Below, one piece after another: positions 1-7,967 of a DNA stretch of 64,000 bases. Each line of letters opens with the position of its first letter. Position 1 is the stretch's first letter. The stretch covers positions 1-64,000 of the forward strand of contig CAZJVD010000012.1 in the NCBI GenBank assembly GCA_964549505.1. Direction: 5' to 3'. The notes under the pieces are model-generated. The model searched no databases. It was given only the letters and a program-made list of their open reading frames with translations, and was not told the origin of the DNA. The position numbers were made by a program, and so were the translations under genes. This DNA is from CAZJVD01 sp964549505. Lineage in GTDB: Bacteria > Bdellovibrionota > UBA1018 > CAZJVD01.

Positions 1-90
1 AGCGCGTTGGATGATCGCGCAGACGAAGCGGGGTTGGAATACGAGTTGAGTTTAAGGCGGGGGAAATTGGGCCACGCGGTTCAGGCCGCG

Positions 91-345
91 GGCTGCAGGT
101 TTCAGGCTGCCGGCCTCAGGGTTCGGGCGTCAGGTTTAGGATCGGGTGAGTTTGTAGAGACAACCACCCAGACGATCAGCAGGACCATCTAGAGTCGCGC
201 AACTTTCACGCTCGAGATCGATGATCGCTTGAACTTCTCTGAGACTTGCAAATGCGATCGTCTCGGAGCTGCAGTCTTTTGTTTGGTTCGCTCACTCAGC
301 TACCCGACGCCTGACACTGGGCCTGCAGCCTGAAACCAGCAGCCT
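91..345. repeat. Long imperfect inverted repeat in gene-free region 1-400
   Basis: Arms at about 91-135 and 301-345 are imperfect reverse complements; both contain variants of GGCTGCAGGTTTCAGGCTGC followed by a GGC-rich stretch and a GGCGTCAGG-like end. About 165 bp separate them. No credible coding frame exists in 1-400: the small frame at 7-192 is made of the repeat itself. Such GCAGG/TTTCAG-rich repeats look like dispersed intergenic elements, but only this pair is visible here. The region could also hold the terminator of the ABC operon that ends at 401. Confidence 0.55.
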
Positions 346-400
346 GCTTGCCAGACTGCCCGAACGCTCACAGAGCGCTCAGGCCAGCGGGCCCGAGCTC

Positions 401-982
401 CTAGATTTCTTGCCCATCCGTCTGATCGATAAAAAAGGCCTGCGTATCGTCGTTGTACGCAAAGATGTCAGCGAAGCGCACCCAGTTGACGAGATTCTTA
501 AACGAAACTTCAGCGTCTTCGTTCGGAAAAAGCTCGGCCAGAAACTCCATTACCTGATCGCGGGTCGCTTGATGGCCATCTTGCGCTTCGATGTAGGTTC
601 GAAGCTGGGAGATCAGCGGCAAGCGTTCGAGTTCTTTTCGAATCAGTTCTTTGCGTTTCTGAATCTTCGCATTGATCACTTTTTCGCCAAGTGGTTCCAG
701 CACGACATCACCGCCAGGAGTGTGGACAAAGTGGAGCATTTCGGCGGCGCGGATCACGCCAAGGGTCAAACCAAACTCCATCTTTAGGTTTGCAGCGAGT
801 TGATAGATATCTTGCTTCCCGCCGATACGTTTCAGCACTTCCAACAATCCTAGGATCTCGTTGAAACCGATTTCTGGGATTGGGGAGGGTTTTCCTGCGT
901 CGGGGGTACTGGTCATTGGAGTGTTCAACCTATCCTTACCGGAAGTTTGGAGATTTTTCACCTGTTTGGTGTGGCGCTGCAT
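401..982 (-). CDS. AAA-associated C-terminal domain protein (detached ABC ATPase tail)
   Basis: 193 aa. The sequence from about residue 38 (IPEIGFNEILGLLEVL onward) resembles the AAA_assoc_C domain normally fused to the C-terminus of nitrate/sulfonate-type ABC ATPases: helical, with a winged-helix-like middle (YQLAANL) and a C-terminal DDTQAFF segment. Here it is a separate gene. Its ATG overlaps the TAA of the ATPase by one base (TAATG), which supports this start and translational coupling; an alternative ATG at residue 23 is possible. It likely binds or regulates the ATPase of the same transporter. The family assignment is by recognition of the pattern, not by search. Confidence 0.75.
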   Translation of the reverse strand: MQRHTKQVKNLQTSGKDRLNTPMTSTPDAGKPSPIPEIGFNEILGLLEVLKRIGGKQDIYQLAANLKMEFGLTLGVIRAAEMLHFVHTPGGDVVLEPLGEKVINAKIQKRKELIRKELERLPLISQLRTYIEAQDGHQATRDQVMEFLAELFPNEDAEVSFKNLVNWVRFADIFAYNDDTQAFFIDQTDGQEI

Positions 983-1737
983 TACGCCAGCAACGAAAAC
1001 ACTTTATCAACATAATCCATAAACTCCTTAGCTCGTTTTTCGCGGGGGCGGGGAAGGTCCACCGCGATTTCGCCAGCGATGACACCGGGTTTTCCAGAAA
1101 GAATGAGAATCCGATCGGCAAGCTCCACCGCTTCCTCAATCTGATGTGTCACCAGGACGAGTGTGTTGAGCTGCACTTCCGGATCCGACCAAATATCGAC
1201 TAACTCGTCTCGAAGGTTGATCGACGTAAGAATGTCGACTGAGGAGAACGGTTCGTCCATTAAGAGAACTTCGGGCTCTATAACAAGCGCCCGCGCGAGG
1301 CCCACACGCTGTTTCATGCCGCCGGAAAGTTCGCGGGGGTAGGCTTCTTCATAACCCTTCAGACCGACCTTCTCGATGTAAAGCGCCGTCTTTCGGCGAA
1401 TCATCCGTTCGTCACGGGAACGAGATTCGAGCCCTAATCGAACGTTCTGTTGCACGGTCAGCCAGGGCAACAGTCCAAAGTTCTGAAACACGATCGCAGT
1501 GTTGAGATTGACTCCGACGAACGGATCACCCCGATAAAGAACCTGTCCTTCGGACGGCATCAAGAGCCCATTCATGAGCCGCAAAAGCGTGCTCTTTCCC
1601 GATCCGGATGGGCCAACGATCGCTATAAACTCACCCGCGCGCGCGGAAATCCCAATGTTTTCCAGTACGGTGACATCACCCTGCGGAAGGCGAAAGCGTT
1701 TGGTCACTTGTTTCAGCTCGATCAACGGCGTGCTCAT
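982..1737 (-). CDS. ABC transporter ATP-binding protein, NitT/TauT type
   Basis: 251 aa from the ATG at 1737, chosen because it forms an ATGA overlap with the upstream permease stop; the frame is open further upstream inside the permease gene. Walker A GPSGSGKST, Q-loop IVFQNFGLLPW, signature LSGGMKQRVGLARAL, Walker B LLMDEPFSSVD and H-loop VTHQ are all present, so it should hydrolyse ATP. The order of motifs and the REKRAKEFMDYVDKVF tail fit nitrate/sulfonate/taurine importers. Substrate cannot be told. The usual C-terminal extension is encoded separately downstream. Confidence 0.92.
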   Translation of the reverse strand: MSTPLIELKQVTKRFRLPQGDVTVLENIGISARAGEFIAIVGPSGSGKSTLLRLMNGLLMPSEGQVLYRGDPFVGVNLNTAIVFQNFGLLPWLTVQQNVRLGLESRSRDERMIRRKTALYIEKVGLKGYEEAYPRELSGGMKQRVGLARALVIEPEVLLMDEPFSSVDILTSINLRDELVDIWSDPEVQLNTLVLVTHQIEEAVELADRILILSGKPGVIAGEIAVDLPRPREKRAKEFMDYVDKVFSLLA

Positions 1738-3527
1738 AGGTCCATCCGATAACGGTTGATCGCCATTCTGTACACCGGTTGCCAAAAAGCAATGTTCAAA
1801 AAAACAATCCAAAGAATCATGCTCGCTAAGCAGATGAAGATCGATCGCGAATCGCCCAGTTCATAGACCGACTGATTGAGGAGAGCACCGATACCAAACA
1901 CTTGATGGACTCTGTTTTCGAACGGAATGTATTCGGCGATCACCAGTGCGTTCCAGCCTCCGCCCCATGTCGTGATCGCACCTGTGACCAGAGCCGGTCG
2001 TATGGCCGGAATCACAAGCTTCTTCCAGATCTGGTGGCGGCGCAGACCCAGCGACTCGACTGCTTGAACAAGATCATTTGGGATCGTACCGACACCTGCC
2101 AAGCTGTTGAAAAGCAGATACCACTGCATGCCGGTCAGCAGCATGAGAAGACTGGCAAACTCCATCCCGAGACCAAACTTGCGGGAAAAAACGAGCAGAA
2201 AAAGTGGAAACAGCGCGATTGCCGGAAGACTCGCGCCGATCTGGGCAAACGTGAGTAGGTTTGCGCGCAAGCGCGGACGATTCCAGACGTAAAGTGTGAC
2301 GGGCAACACCCACGCGAGCGAGATGAGCAGCGCAATCGCGATACGAAGTGTGGACACAGCGAGCGCCATCGGAATCTGAGCCACAATGCTTGGGAGCGGT
2401 TCGCGAAAGAAAACGACCAGTGCGCCACCAAACGCCGCGACGACGGCGAAACCACCGACGAGCATTCCGATATCTACCCAACGCTCGATGGTCTTCTGTC
2501 GCCGATACTGCGCCCAGTAGCGCTGCGAAGCAGTGAGTTTTCGTTTGCGGCGCTTCCCGCTCTTGGACTGCGTGAGACCGCGCATCAGAGAGAGAATCTC
2601 TCGGACCACCCATCGAAACGGAAAGAGAAGCGATCCTAAGAGACGTTTGAACGCCGGACGAAAACGGCCGAGCCATAGATAAAAGTTTCGCGCAAAGGAC
2701 GAAGGAATTTCCCGCGCGTCAGTTCCGAGATTTTCGACTTTGAAACGTTCAGCCCAAACCATGGTTGGACGCCAAACTCCGAAGTCGATCGCCACCACAG
2801 CGATCGTAAGAGCTACCAATCCCCAGACAACAGCATGAAACTGACCACGGTTTGCAGCCTGCGCGAGAAAGGAACCGATACCCGGAAGAAAGAACTTGAG
2901 CGGTCCTTGCGCGATCATTTCGCAAGCGACGAGGAAAAACCAGCCGTTTGTCCAAGAGAGCATGCTGTTGAACACGAGGCGAGGTACGCAGAACGGTATG
3001 ATCAGGCGAACCATTCGGTTCCAACCCTGAAGTCCAAATCCTGCGACGGCGTTCCGTGTGTCTTGTGGGATCGAACGGACGGATTCATAGACGCTGAATG
3101 CGATATTCCAGGCCAGGCTTGTGAAAATAAGAAAGATTGCGGCGCACTCGACGCCAGCGCGACCGCCTTGCGTGAGGCCAATGAAAAACATAATGACTGC
3201 TGGAAAAAATCCAACAATAGGAATGGACTGCAAAATATCGAGAATGGGCAGGATGACTCGTTCGCCCCAGCGTGTTTCCGCGGCAAGAGTTCCGGTCGCG
3301 ATCGCAAAGACAATCGCCAAGAGATAGGCCGCGAAGATCCGCATCAGCGAAAGCAAAAGCGCGTAGGGAAGATCGGTGAGTTCCATTTCGGAAACTTCGA
3401 GCTGACCGAGACGAATCCCGCCTCGATACAGTCCCCATACGGCCAAGAGCGCTAAGCACACAATAATAGCGTAGATCGCGCTGGACCTAAGCCGTGTTCT
3501 TAGATTCTTGGGTAAACTGAGAAACAT
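1734..3527 (-). CDS. ABC transporter permease, two fused membrane domains
   Basis: 597 aa with two copies of the BPD_transp_1 permease fold in one chain: the first spans roughly residues 50-260, the second 390-590, joined by a basic linker rich in R and K near 310-345. Each half has the EAA-loop type signature (VAGFGLQGWNRMVRLIIPF in the first, VESLGLRRHQIWKKLVIP in the second). Single-chain double permeases of this sort accompany NitT/TauT-like ATPases with an AAA-associated domain. First gene of a three-gene operon (permease, ATPase, tail domain). No periplasmic binding protein gene is adjacent. Confidence 0.9.
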   Translation of the reverse strand: MFLSLPKNLRTRLRSSAIYAIIVCLALLAVWGLYRGGIRLGQLEVSEMELTDLPYALLLSLMRIFAAYLLAIVFAIATGTLAAETRWGERVILPILDILQSIPIVGFFPAVIMFFIGLTQGGRAGVECAAIFLIFTSLAWNIAFSVYESVRSIPQDTRNAVAGFGLQGWNRMVRLIIPFCVPRLVFNSMLSWTNGWFFLVACEMIAQGPLKFFLPGIGSFLAQAANRGQFHAVVWGLVALTIAVVAIDFGVWRPTMVWAERFKVENLGTDAREIPSSFARNFYLWLGRFRPAFKRLLGSLLFPFRWVVREILSLMRGLTQSKSGKRRKRKLTASQRYWAQYRRQKTIERWVDIGMLVGGFAVVAAFGGALVVFFREPLPSIVAQIPMALAVSTLRIAIALLISLAWVLPVTLYVWNRPRLRANLLTFAQIGASLPAIALFPLFLLVFSRKFGLGMEFASLLMLLTGMQWYLLFNSLAGVGTIPNDLVQAVESLGLRRHQIWKKLVIPAIRPALVTGAITTWGGGWNALVIAEYIPFENRVHQVFGIGALLNQSVYELGDSRSIFICLASMILWIVFLNIAFWQPVYRMAINRYRMDL

Positions 3528-3578
3528 GGAGCCGTTTATAGCATGCGGTATGATAGACTCCTAAGTGAGATCCGCATC

Positions 3579-4562
3579 ATGAAGCCGCAACTCAAGAAGC
3601 AAATCCCAGCCGCTTTGATCCTGTTTTTCAGTGTTTCCTCGGTCCTTGCGAAAGGTCCGATCGGGGAGTTTGTCGACCACGCGACGGGTGTCGAAGCCTT
3701 GGGTACGGAACTTGGGTTTTCTGAGAAGCGGATTCAAGAAGTCGAAACCGATTACGAAAACAAGCTCTACGATGCTGCCGAACGCAAAGTGAAGGCTTCG
3801 GTCCCCTGGGGCGACTGGATTTTTTCGCCAAGTTTAAAGATCAAAGAGATTCAGTCCAGTGCGCGGATCCCGCGGACTAACAGAGCCATTCCGTCCACAC
3901 TCTGGGATGGTCGTATGAGTGGTGATTATAAGTGGAAGCTCGCGGGTACAACCGGTGCTGGAGCGCGAATCACCGGCGGCAGTGCCAGTGATGAGCCTTT
4001 TAAATCCTTGGATGAAATGTTCTACGACGCGACTTTTTATGTCGGGGCCGGTGTGGAACCACGGACGACGTTCTTGTTTTTTATCAATGTGTCGAACCTC
4101 AGGCCGTTACTGATCAACTGGCCGGTTCCCGGTGTTTCGTATGGGATCCGACTTTCGCCGCATTGGGGACTGAGTCTCGGGTTTCCGTACTGGGCTTTTT
4201 GGGCCGAGCCTTTCGATTGGTTGAAGTTCAACCTTTCCATTGAGCCGATGTTTCACCTCGATAGTCGCTTGACTGTGATTCCGACACGGATCTTTCAAAT
4301 CTTTTTAGGAGCCCAAGCCAGTCAGGAGCTCTACGCGCGCAAAAACCGTTCGTACGCAGGTGAGTACCTGATCTTCGATGATTTTGAGTTCAACACGGGG
4401 ATCGTCCAGGATCTAAAGTATTTTTTCATTGAGTTGGCGGGGTCGTACGCACCGATTCGGCAAATTCATGAGACGCGAAATTACCTGGACGACCGCAAAT
4501 CTCAATATCTCGAACTGGCGCGCGGCTTTGCCGGGCAGCTTTCAGCAAAAATCAAACTTTAG
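3579..4562 (+). CDS. Hypothetical exported protein
   Basis: 327 aa from the ATG at 3579, which directly precedes a standard signal peptide (KKQIPAALILFFSVSSVLA, cleavage likely after Ala); the frame is open from 3543. The mature part is rich in alternating aromatic and polar residues (for example MFYDATFYVGAGVEPRTTFLF, LSLGFPYWAFWAEPFDW), which suggests beta strands and perhaps an outer-membrane or periplasmic beta protein. No family recognised. Transcribed divergently from the ABC importer with about 50 bp between starts, so the two may share a regulatory region. Confidence 0.75.
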   Translation: MKPQLKKQIPAALILFFSVSSVLAKGPIGEFVDHATGVEALGTELGFSEKRIQEVETDYENKLYDAAERKVKASVPWGDWIFSPSLKIKEIQSSARIPRTNRAIPSTLWDGRMSGDYKWKLAGTTGAGARITGGSASDEPFKSLDEMFYDATFYVGAGVEPRTTFLFFINVSNLRPLLINWPVPGVSYGIRLSPHWGLSLGFPYWAFWAEPFDWLKFNLSIEPMFHLDSRLTVIPTRIFQIFLGAQASQELYARKNRSYAGEYLIFDDFEFNTGIVQDLKYFFIELAGSYAPIRQIHETRNYLDDRKSQYLELARGFAGQLSAKIKL

Positions 4563-4569
4563 CGTTTCA

Positions 4570-4589
4570 GGCACGCCCTAGGGCGTGCC
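4570..4589 (+). terminator. 20-bp perfect palindrome after a stop codon
   Basis: GGCACGCCCTAGGGCGTGCC is a perfect 20-base palindrome eight bases after the stop of the exported protein ending at 4562. It could fold as a GC-rich hairpin and act as a terminator, though no T-run follows. Its right half is also the outer end of the inverted-repeat element beginning at 4579, so the palindrome may have arisen by insertion beside a pre-existing half-site. Confidence 0.4.
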
Positions 4590-4847
4590 CTCATTTGTTA
4601 TGACCAGCTCGTTGAAGCGTATTTTAGATAAGGCGAGGAACGACGACGACGATTTAGTGGTTCTAAATCGAGGAGGAGTGACGATGCCATATCTAAAATA
4701 CGCTTCAACCCTTTGGGCGAAGGCAGTTCGACCCCATTCTTTCGTTCCTCGTCGCTCGAGTACCAAGAGTACACTTCGCTTCTCGCGCCTCAGACTGGGG
4801 TCGAACTGCCATTCGCGAGCGGTCATAACAAATGAGGACACGCCCTA
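4579..4847. mobile_element. Non-coding terminal-inverted-repeat element with two internal hairpin arms (MITE-like)
   Basis: Ends 4579-4605 and 4821-4847 are inverted repeats matching at 26 of 27 positions; the outer sequence reads TAGGGCGTG(T/C)CCTCATTTG. Inside are two perfect inverted repeats: 4611-4630 with 4690-4709 (20/20) and 4722-4736 with 4796-4810 (15/15). The first arm carries a further 7-bp hairpin (4651-4657 with 4663-4669). The whole would fold as a cloverleaf. No transposase or convincing protein is encoded; frames read through it on both strands merely mirror the repeats. It supplies the TAG stop codon of the neighbouring lipoprotein gene. A 15-base copy of its end occurs at 26318-26332. 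Confidence 0.7.
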
Positions 4848-5729
4848 AATACAGCTCGTGATGTCCACTGAGATTTCATCAGTCGATCCATCGTGAACGA
4901 GTTTGGCGTGCCCACAGCTTGTGAACGTGATCGTTCCGTTACCTTGAAACGAACCCGAATACGAAAAACCCATGCTGCCCGATGTAGGGGTACAGCAACC
5001 AGCGACGTACTGAAGGTGATTGGGTGTCCAGGTCGAGACAAACCTTGCGGTGTTATGAATCACTTCGACTTGACCGCCGTTCACATGTCGCCCATTGCGC
5101 GCGAGTGTGTTGGTGATGGTAACGCCCGAGAGGGTTCGCTGCGAGATATTCCAGAGACTCGAGTGCACACGGTGGATCCCGAGAATATCGAGTGTCCAGG
5201 CCGTGCCACCTTCTTTGCGGATTCGCGCGCCGCCACCGATCGTCTTTTCGCGATAGTCTTGGTGGCTGATGCTGTTGATGTTGATCGTTTGTTCGTCGGC
5301 AGCTTCGCGCATCAAGCTCATGGTTCGTGTCACGGTTTCACCGGTCGGGATCAAGCTGCAGTTCGTATCGGAGTAACTGAGGGACACCGTTCCGTTGAGT
5401 TCGAAGGTCGTTCCCGGAACGTCGCAACCGGCATACGTGATCGCTCGACTTCCGGCCGTGCACGTCTGTCCGCCCGCAGTGCCCGCGCAGTCCGTCGCAA
5501 AAGCCGATGGGATGAGCATCTCATCGAGTCGCATGCGATCGCGTCGGGTCTGCAGGGATTCCATCGCGAGATCGTCCGCTAGTTCACCGATTCCCACGAT
5601 GCCTTCCGTGATCACTTGATTGAGAACCGTGCGATCGGCGCCGGTCAGGGATTTCTGGTTGGAGCCGTAGGGCGAGCAGGAGGCAAGCGCAAGAGATAAC
5701 AATGAGGCCAGTAACGGGCACTTTTTCAT
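4845..5729 (-). CDS. Hypothetical lipoprotein
   Basis: 294 aa from the ATG at 5729. This start gives a compact lipoprotein signal (MKKCPLLASLLSLALASC; lipobox L-A-S-C, lipidated Cys about residue 18); the frame is open upstream to 5843 but that part has no signal character. The mature protein has several cysteines (for instance DCAGTAGGQTC, SCGHAKL, ITSCI) that could form disulfides in the periplasm. No domain recognised. Its stop codon lies in the outer end of the inverted-repeat element, so the last residues may have been altered by the insertion. Confidence 0.75.
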   Translation of the reverse strand: MKKCPLLASLLSLALASCSPYGSNQKSLTGADRTVLNQVITEGIVGIGELADDLAMESLQTRRDRMRLDEMLIPSAFATDCAGTAGGQTCTAGSRAITYAGCDVPGTTFELNGTVSLSYSDTNCSLIPTGETVTRTMSLMREAADEQTININSISHQDYREKTIGGGARIRKEGGTAWTLDILGIHRVHSSLWNISQRTLSGVTITNTLARNGRHVNGGQVEVIHNTARFVSTWTPNHLQYVAGCCTPTSGSMGFSYSGSFQGNGTITFTSCGHAKLVHDGSTDEISVDITSCI

Positions 5730-5883
5730 AGTCTTGACCCTAGCACCGGTCTCGTCGGTCTCGAAAGAGGCGAGGTCGGAGAGCGTGCGGCGCTTTGCAT
5801 TATTGCGTAGCGTTGCAAACTCTTCTCCAAATCGATAGGACAACTCCAGAACAGAACGGAAAACTTATCGGAGGTTTGCAACC

Positions 5884-6183
5884 ATGGTGAAAGAGTTTGT
5901 TGGCTTTCTAAAGAATTACGGCGTGATTGGGATGGCGATCGCAGTGATCATCGGTGGCAAGCTCAACGAGCTCGTGTCTTCGATCGTCAGCGACGTCCTC
6001 ATGCCGTTGATCTTTCAGCCCGCACTGAGGGCAGCGCAAGTAGAGGATATTCGTAAACTTTCGTTTCACGGAATCCTTTACGGAAAAGCGCTGGGAACAG
6101 CGATTGATTTCATCATCGTTGCGTTCGTGGTGTTTGCTTTTGCGAAGTTTGTCTTACGAGAGCAGACCGTGAACAAGAAGTGA
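5884..6183 (+). CDS. mscL: Large-conductance mechanosensitive channel family protein, short form
   Basis: 99 aa. The N-terminal helix and first membrane segment match MscL (KNYGVIGMAIAVIIGGKLNELVSSIVSDVLMP), including the glycine-rich pore-lining helix, and a second membrane segment follows (GTAIDFIIVAFVVFAFAKFVL). It is shorter than typical MscL (about 130-150 aa): the periplasmic loop is abbreviated and the C-terminal cytoplasmic helix bundle is missing. It would act as a pressure-release pore in the inner membrane. A good Shine-Dalgarno (GGAGG) sits about 9 bases before the ATG. Confidence 0.82.
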   Translation: MVKEFVGFLKNYGVIGMAIAVIIGGKLNELVSSIVSDVLMPLIFQPALRAAQVEDIRKLSFHGILYGKALGTAIDFIIVAFVVFAFAKFVLREQTVNKK

Positions 6184-6217
6184 CCCGATCACTCCAATCG
6201 TGGTAAATACCTTAAAT

Positions 6218-6889
6218 ATGAAAAAACTGTTCGTGATGATGTTGGTTCTGTCGCTGTCGGGTGTCTCCGTTCATGCGTCGAGCTTCGCCGAGCGTTGCGC
6301 CGATATCGCGATGTGCGCCGCTCAAGTGAGCGAGATCCTCAAGCAGAAATACATTTTAGCACCGGATATCTCCGGAAAAATTCAAGCGACGCCGAATCTC
6401 GAGCTCACCAAAGAAAACGCCGAAGTACTTTTCACAAACGCTCTTTATCTCAATGGATATTCGCGGGTTCCGCTCGGTACAGACGGAACGTTTCAGATTG
6501 TTCGCGTTCGTGATGCACGTGATTCGGCCATTCCATTGGTAAAGTCACAGAAGATGCAGCCTCCGAATCTTCCCGACACCTGGGATCTCATGACGTTGGA
6601 GTACAAGTCGTCGAATCCCGAAGGAGTTGAAGAGATGGCGCGTACGTGTCGTAGTTTCATGCCGGCGAACTCGCGGATTATTCCGGTGGAGCTGTCGGGA
6701 ACACTGTTGGTGACGGACGCTGCGGCGAATTTGAAAAAGATTTACGCAATGCTGAAAGACATGGATCAGCCGGCATCTCTTGCTCTGAAAAAGAAATGGG
6801 CCGAACATCGACGTGGACGAGGACCCGGACCTAAAGGTTCCGGTAAGCCAGGACCGTCGACAGCGCCAACACCGACCGTGACCGAGTAG
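6218..6889 (+). CDS. Exported protein with secretin N-domain-like repeats
   Basis: 223 aa from the ATG at 6218, which begins a clear signal peptide (MKKLFVMMLVLSLSGVSVHA). The remainder resembles the N0/N1 domains of GspD-type secretins: a KYILAPDISGKIQ segment, AEVLFTNALYLNGYS, then a second unit ending ELSGTLLVTDAAANLKKIYAMLKDMD. No secretin pore domain follows; the chain ends in a basic Gly/Pro-rich tail. It may be a stand-alone periplasmic partner of a type II/IV pilus-type machine. Inference from motif resemblance; no secretion genes lie nearby. Confidence 0.65.
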   Translation: MKKLFVMMLVLSLSGVSVHASSFAERCADIAMCAAQVSEILKQKYILAPDISGKIQATPNLELTKENAEVLFTNALYLNGYSRVPLGTDGTFQIVRVRDARDSAIPLVKSQKMQPPNLPDTWDLMTLEYKSSNPEGVEEMARTCRSFMPANSRIIPVELSGTLLVTDAAANLKKIYAMLKDMDQPASLALKKKWAEHRRGRGPGPKGSGKPGPSTAPTPTVTE

Positions 6890-7222
6890 TTAGGACCCGA
6901 AATTTCGGAGCGTCAGGAAGATCGCGATGCCGACGCCGATACTGAGAAGCGTGTTGCGTTTCCAGAAGTGAGTTCCGATGGCGGCAATCACACCCGCAAG
7001 TTCGTTCATGTTGGTGAGCGGCGTTTTGAGAAAACCATCTTTCATGCAGTACGCAATGAGTAGGACCATCATTCCAGCTGGGAATTCTCTCTCAAAACGC
7101 ACGAGCAGTTTGTTCTCGCGGTAGCGTTGAAGAAAAAGAAACGGAAGAGCGCGGGTCAGATAGGTAGCGAGCGCACCGACCGCGATCACCGACAGGACAT
7201 ACGTGTTAGATGGAATGTTCAC
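6890..7222 (-). CDS. azlD: AzlD family branched-chain amino acid exporter subunit
   Basis: About 110 aa with four hydrophobic segments and the AzlD pattern TYLTRALPFLFL near the start and GTHFWKRNTLLSIGVG near the end. I chose the GTG at 7222, preceded by AAAGG at a normal distance; a TTG at 7243 is the alternative. It overlaps the end of azlC by 17 bp, consistent with translational coupling. AzlC and AzlD together form an inner-membrane exporter of branched-chain amino acids in characterised cases. Confidence 0.82.
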   Translation of the reverse strand: MNIPSNTYVLSVIAVGALATYLTRALPFLFLQRYRENKLLVRFEREFPAGMMVLLIAYCMKDGFLKTPLTNMNELAGVIAAIGTHFWKRNTLLSIGVGIAIFLTLRNFGS

Positions 7223-7901
7223 GGCCGGGATCCTTTCGTCCAAAAGCGATTACCAGAACACCGAGGATCGGTGTCGCAATGAGCAGAAACTGCGATCGAT
7301 CGATAAGGAGTCCGAGCGCTGCTGCGGCGGCGCCCAGTACGAACGGTCGTAAGCGGCGAACGTGACGCCATTGTTCGACCGCAAGTACAGAGAAGAGCGC
7401 CGTCAAGACAAACTCAAATCCGGCCGTCTCAAAGTTTCCGCTGGCCCCGACAATACCTCCCAAAGTGCAGCCCAGAATCCAGTAGATATGGTCGAGAAAG
7501 GTGATCGTCAGGCATGTGGCCTGGTCGGTGGCGCGGTCGGCAGAACGTCCGGTCGTCAAGACAGAATAGGTTTCGTCCGTGAGACCGAAGATCATATAAG
7601 GCTTTCCGGGCGCCCCGGAAAAACGAGAGAGAAACGAGAATCCGTAGAACACGTGGCGAAAGTTCACTAAAAACATCGCGATGAAAACTTCCACCAAAGA
7701 CGCGTTTTGGTGGATCAGTTGGACCGAAAGAAACTGACCTGCGCCGGCATAAACGACGATCGCGCTGATCAGACCGAAGTACCAATCGACCCCGAGCGTG
7801 CTGAAAAAAACTCCGACGGCAAAACCTAGGGGGAAATACCCCAAGAGGACCGGAATCGTTCTTCGGAACGTCTTATGGAGTTGTGCCGCAGACTTGGACA
7901 T
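7206..7901 (-). CDS. azlC: AzlC family branched-chain amino acid exporter subunit
   Basis: 231 aa inner-membrane protein. The AzlC hallmark near the N-terminus (PVLLGYFPLGFAVGVFFSTLG) and the segment VNFRHVFYGFS, followed by FGLTDETYSVL, are clear. Paired with azlD in a two-gene operon. The upstream gap to the M1 peptidase stop is 66 bp and may hold the promoter. Substrate specificity within the family is inferred. Confidence 0.88.
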   Translation of the reverse strand: MSKSAAQLHKTFRRTIPVLLGYFPLGFAVGVFFSTLGVDWYFGLISAIVVYAGAGQFLSVQLIHQNASLVEVFIAMFLVNFRHVFYGFSFLSRFSGAPGKPYMIFGLTDETYSVLTTGRSADRATDQATCLTITFLDHIYWILGCTLGGIVGASGNFETAGFEFVLTALFSVLAVEQWRHVRRLRPFVLGAAAAALGLLIDRSQFLLIATPILGVLVIAFGRKDPGREHSI

Positions 7902-7967
7902 GACTGACGCAAACGCATACCACAGGGCGTGCTACGACGTCTCAGTTTGAGTTTGATATGCGATTCC

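Noticed and set aside
3543..3578. Upstream extension of the exported protein starting at 3543
   Set aside because: The signal peptide begins at 3579, and the extra 12 residues are polar and would sit before the signal.
4578..4848. Two 87-codon open frames on opposite strands between the exported protein and the lipoprotein gene
   Set aside because: They start and end alike because they read the same terminal inverted repeats; composition is repeat-driven and no ribosome site or homology is seen.
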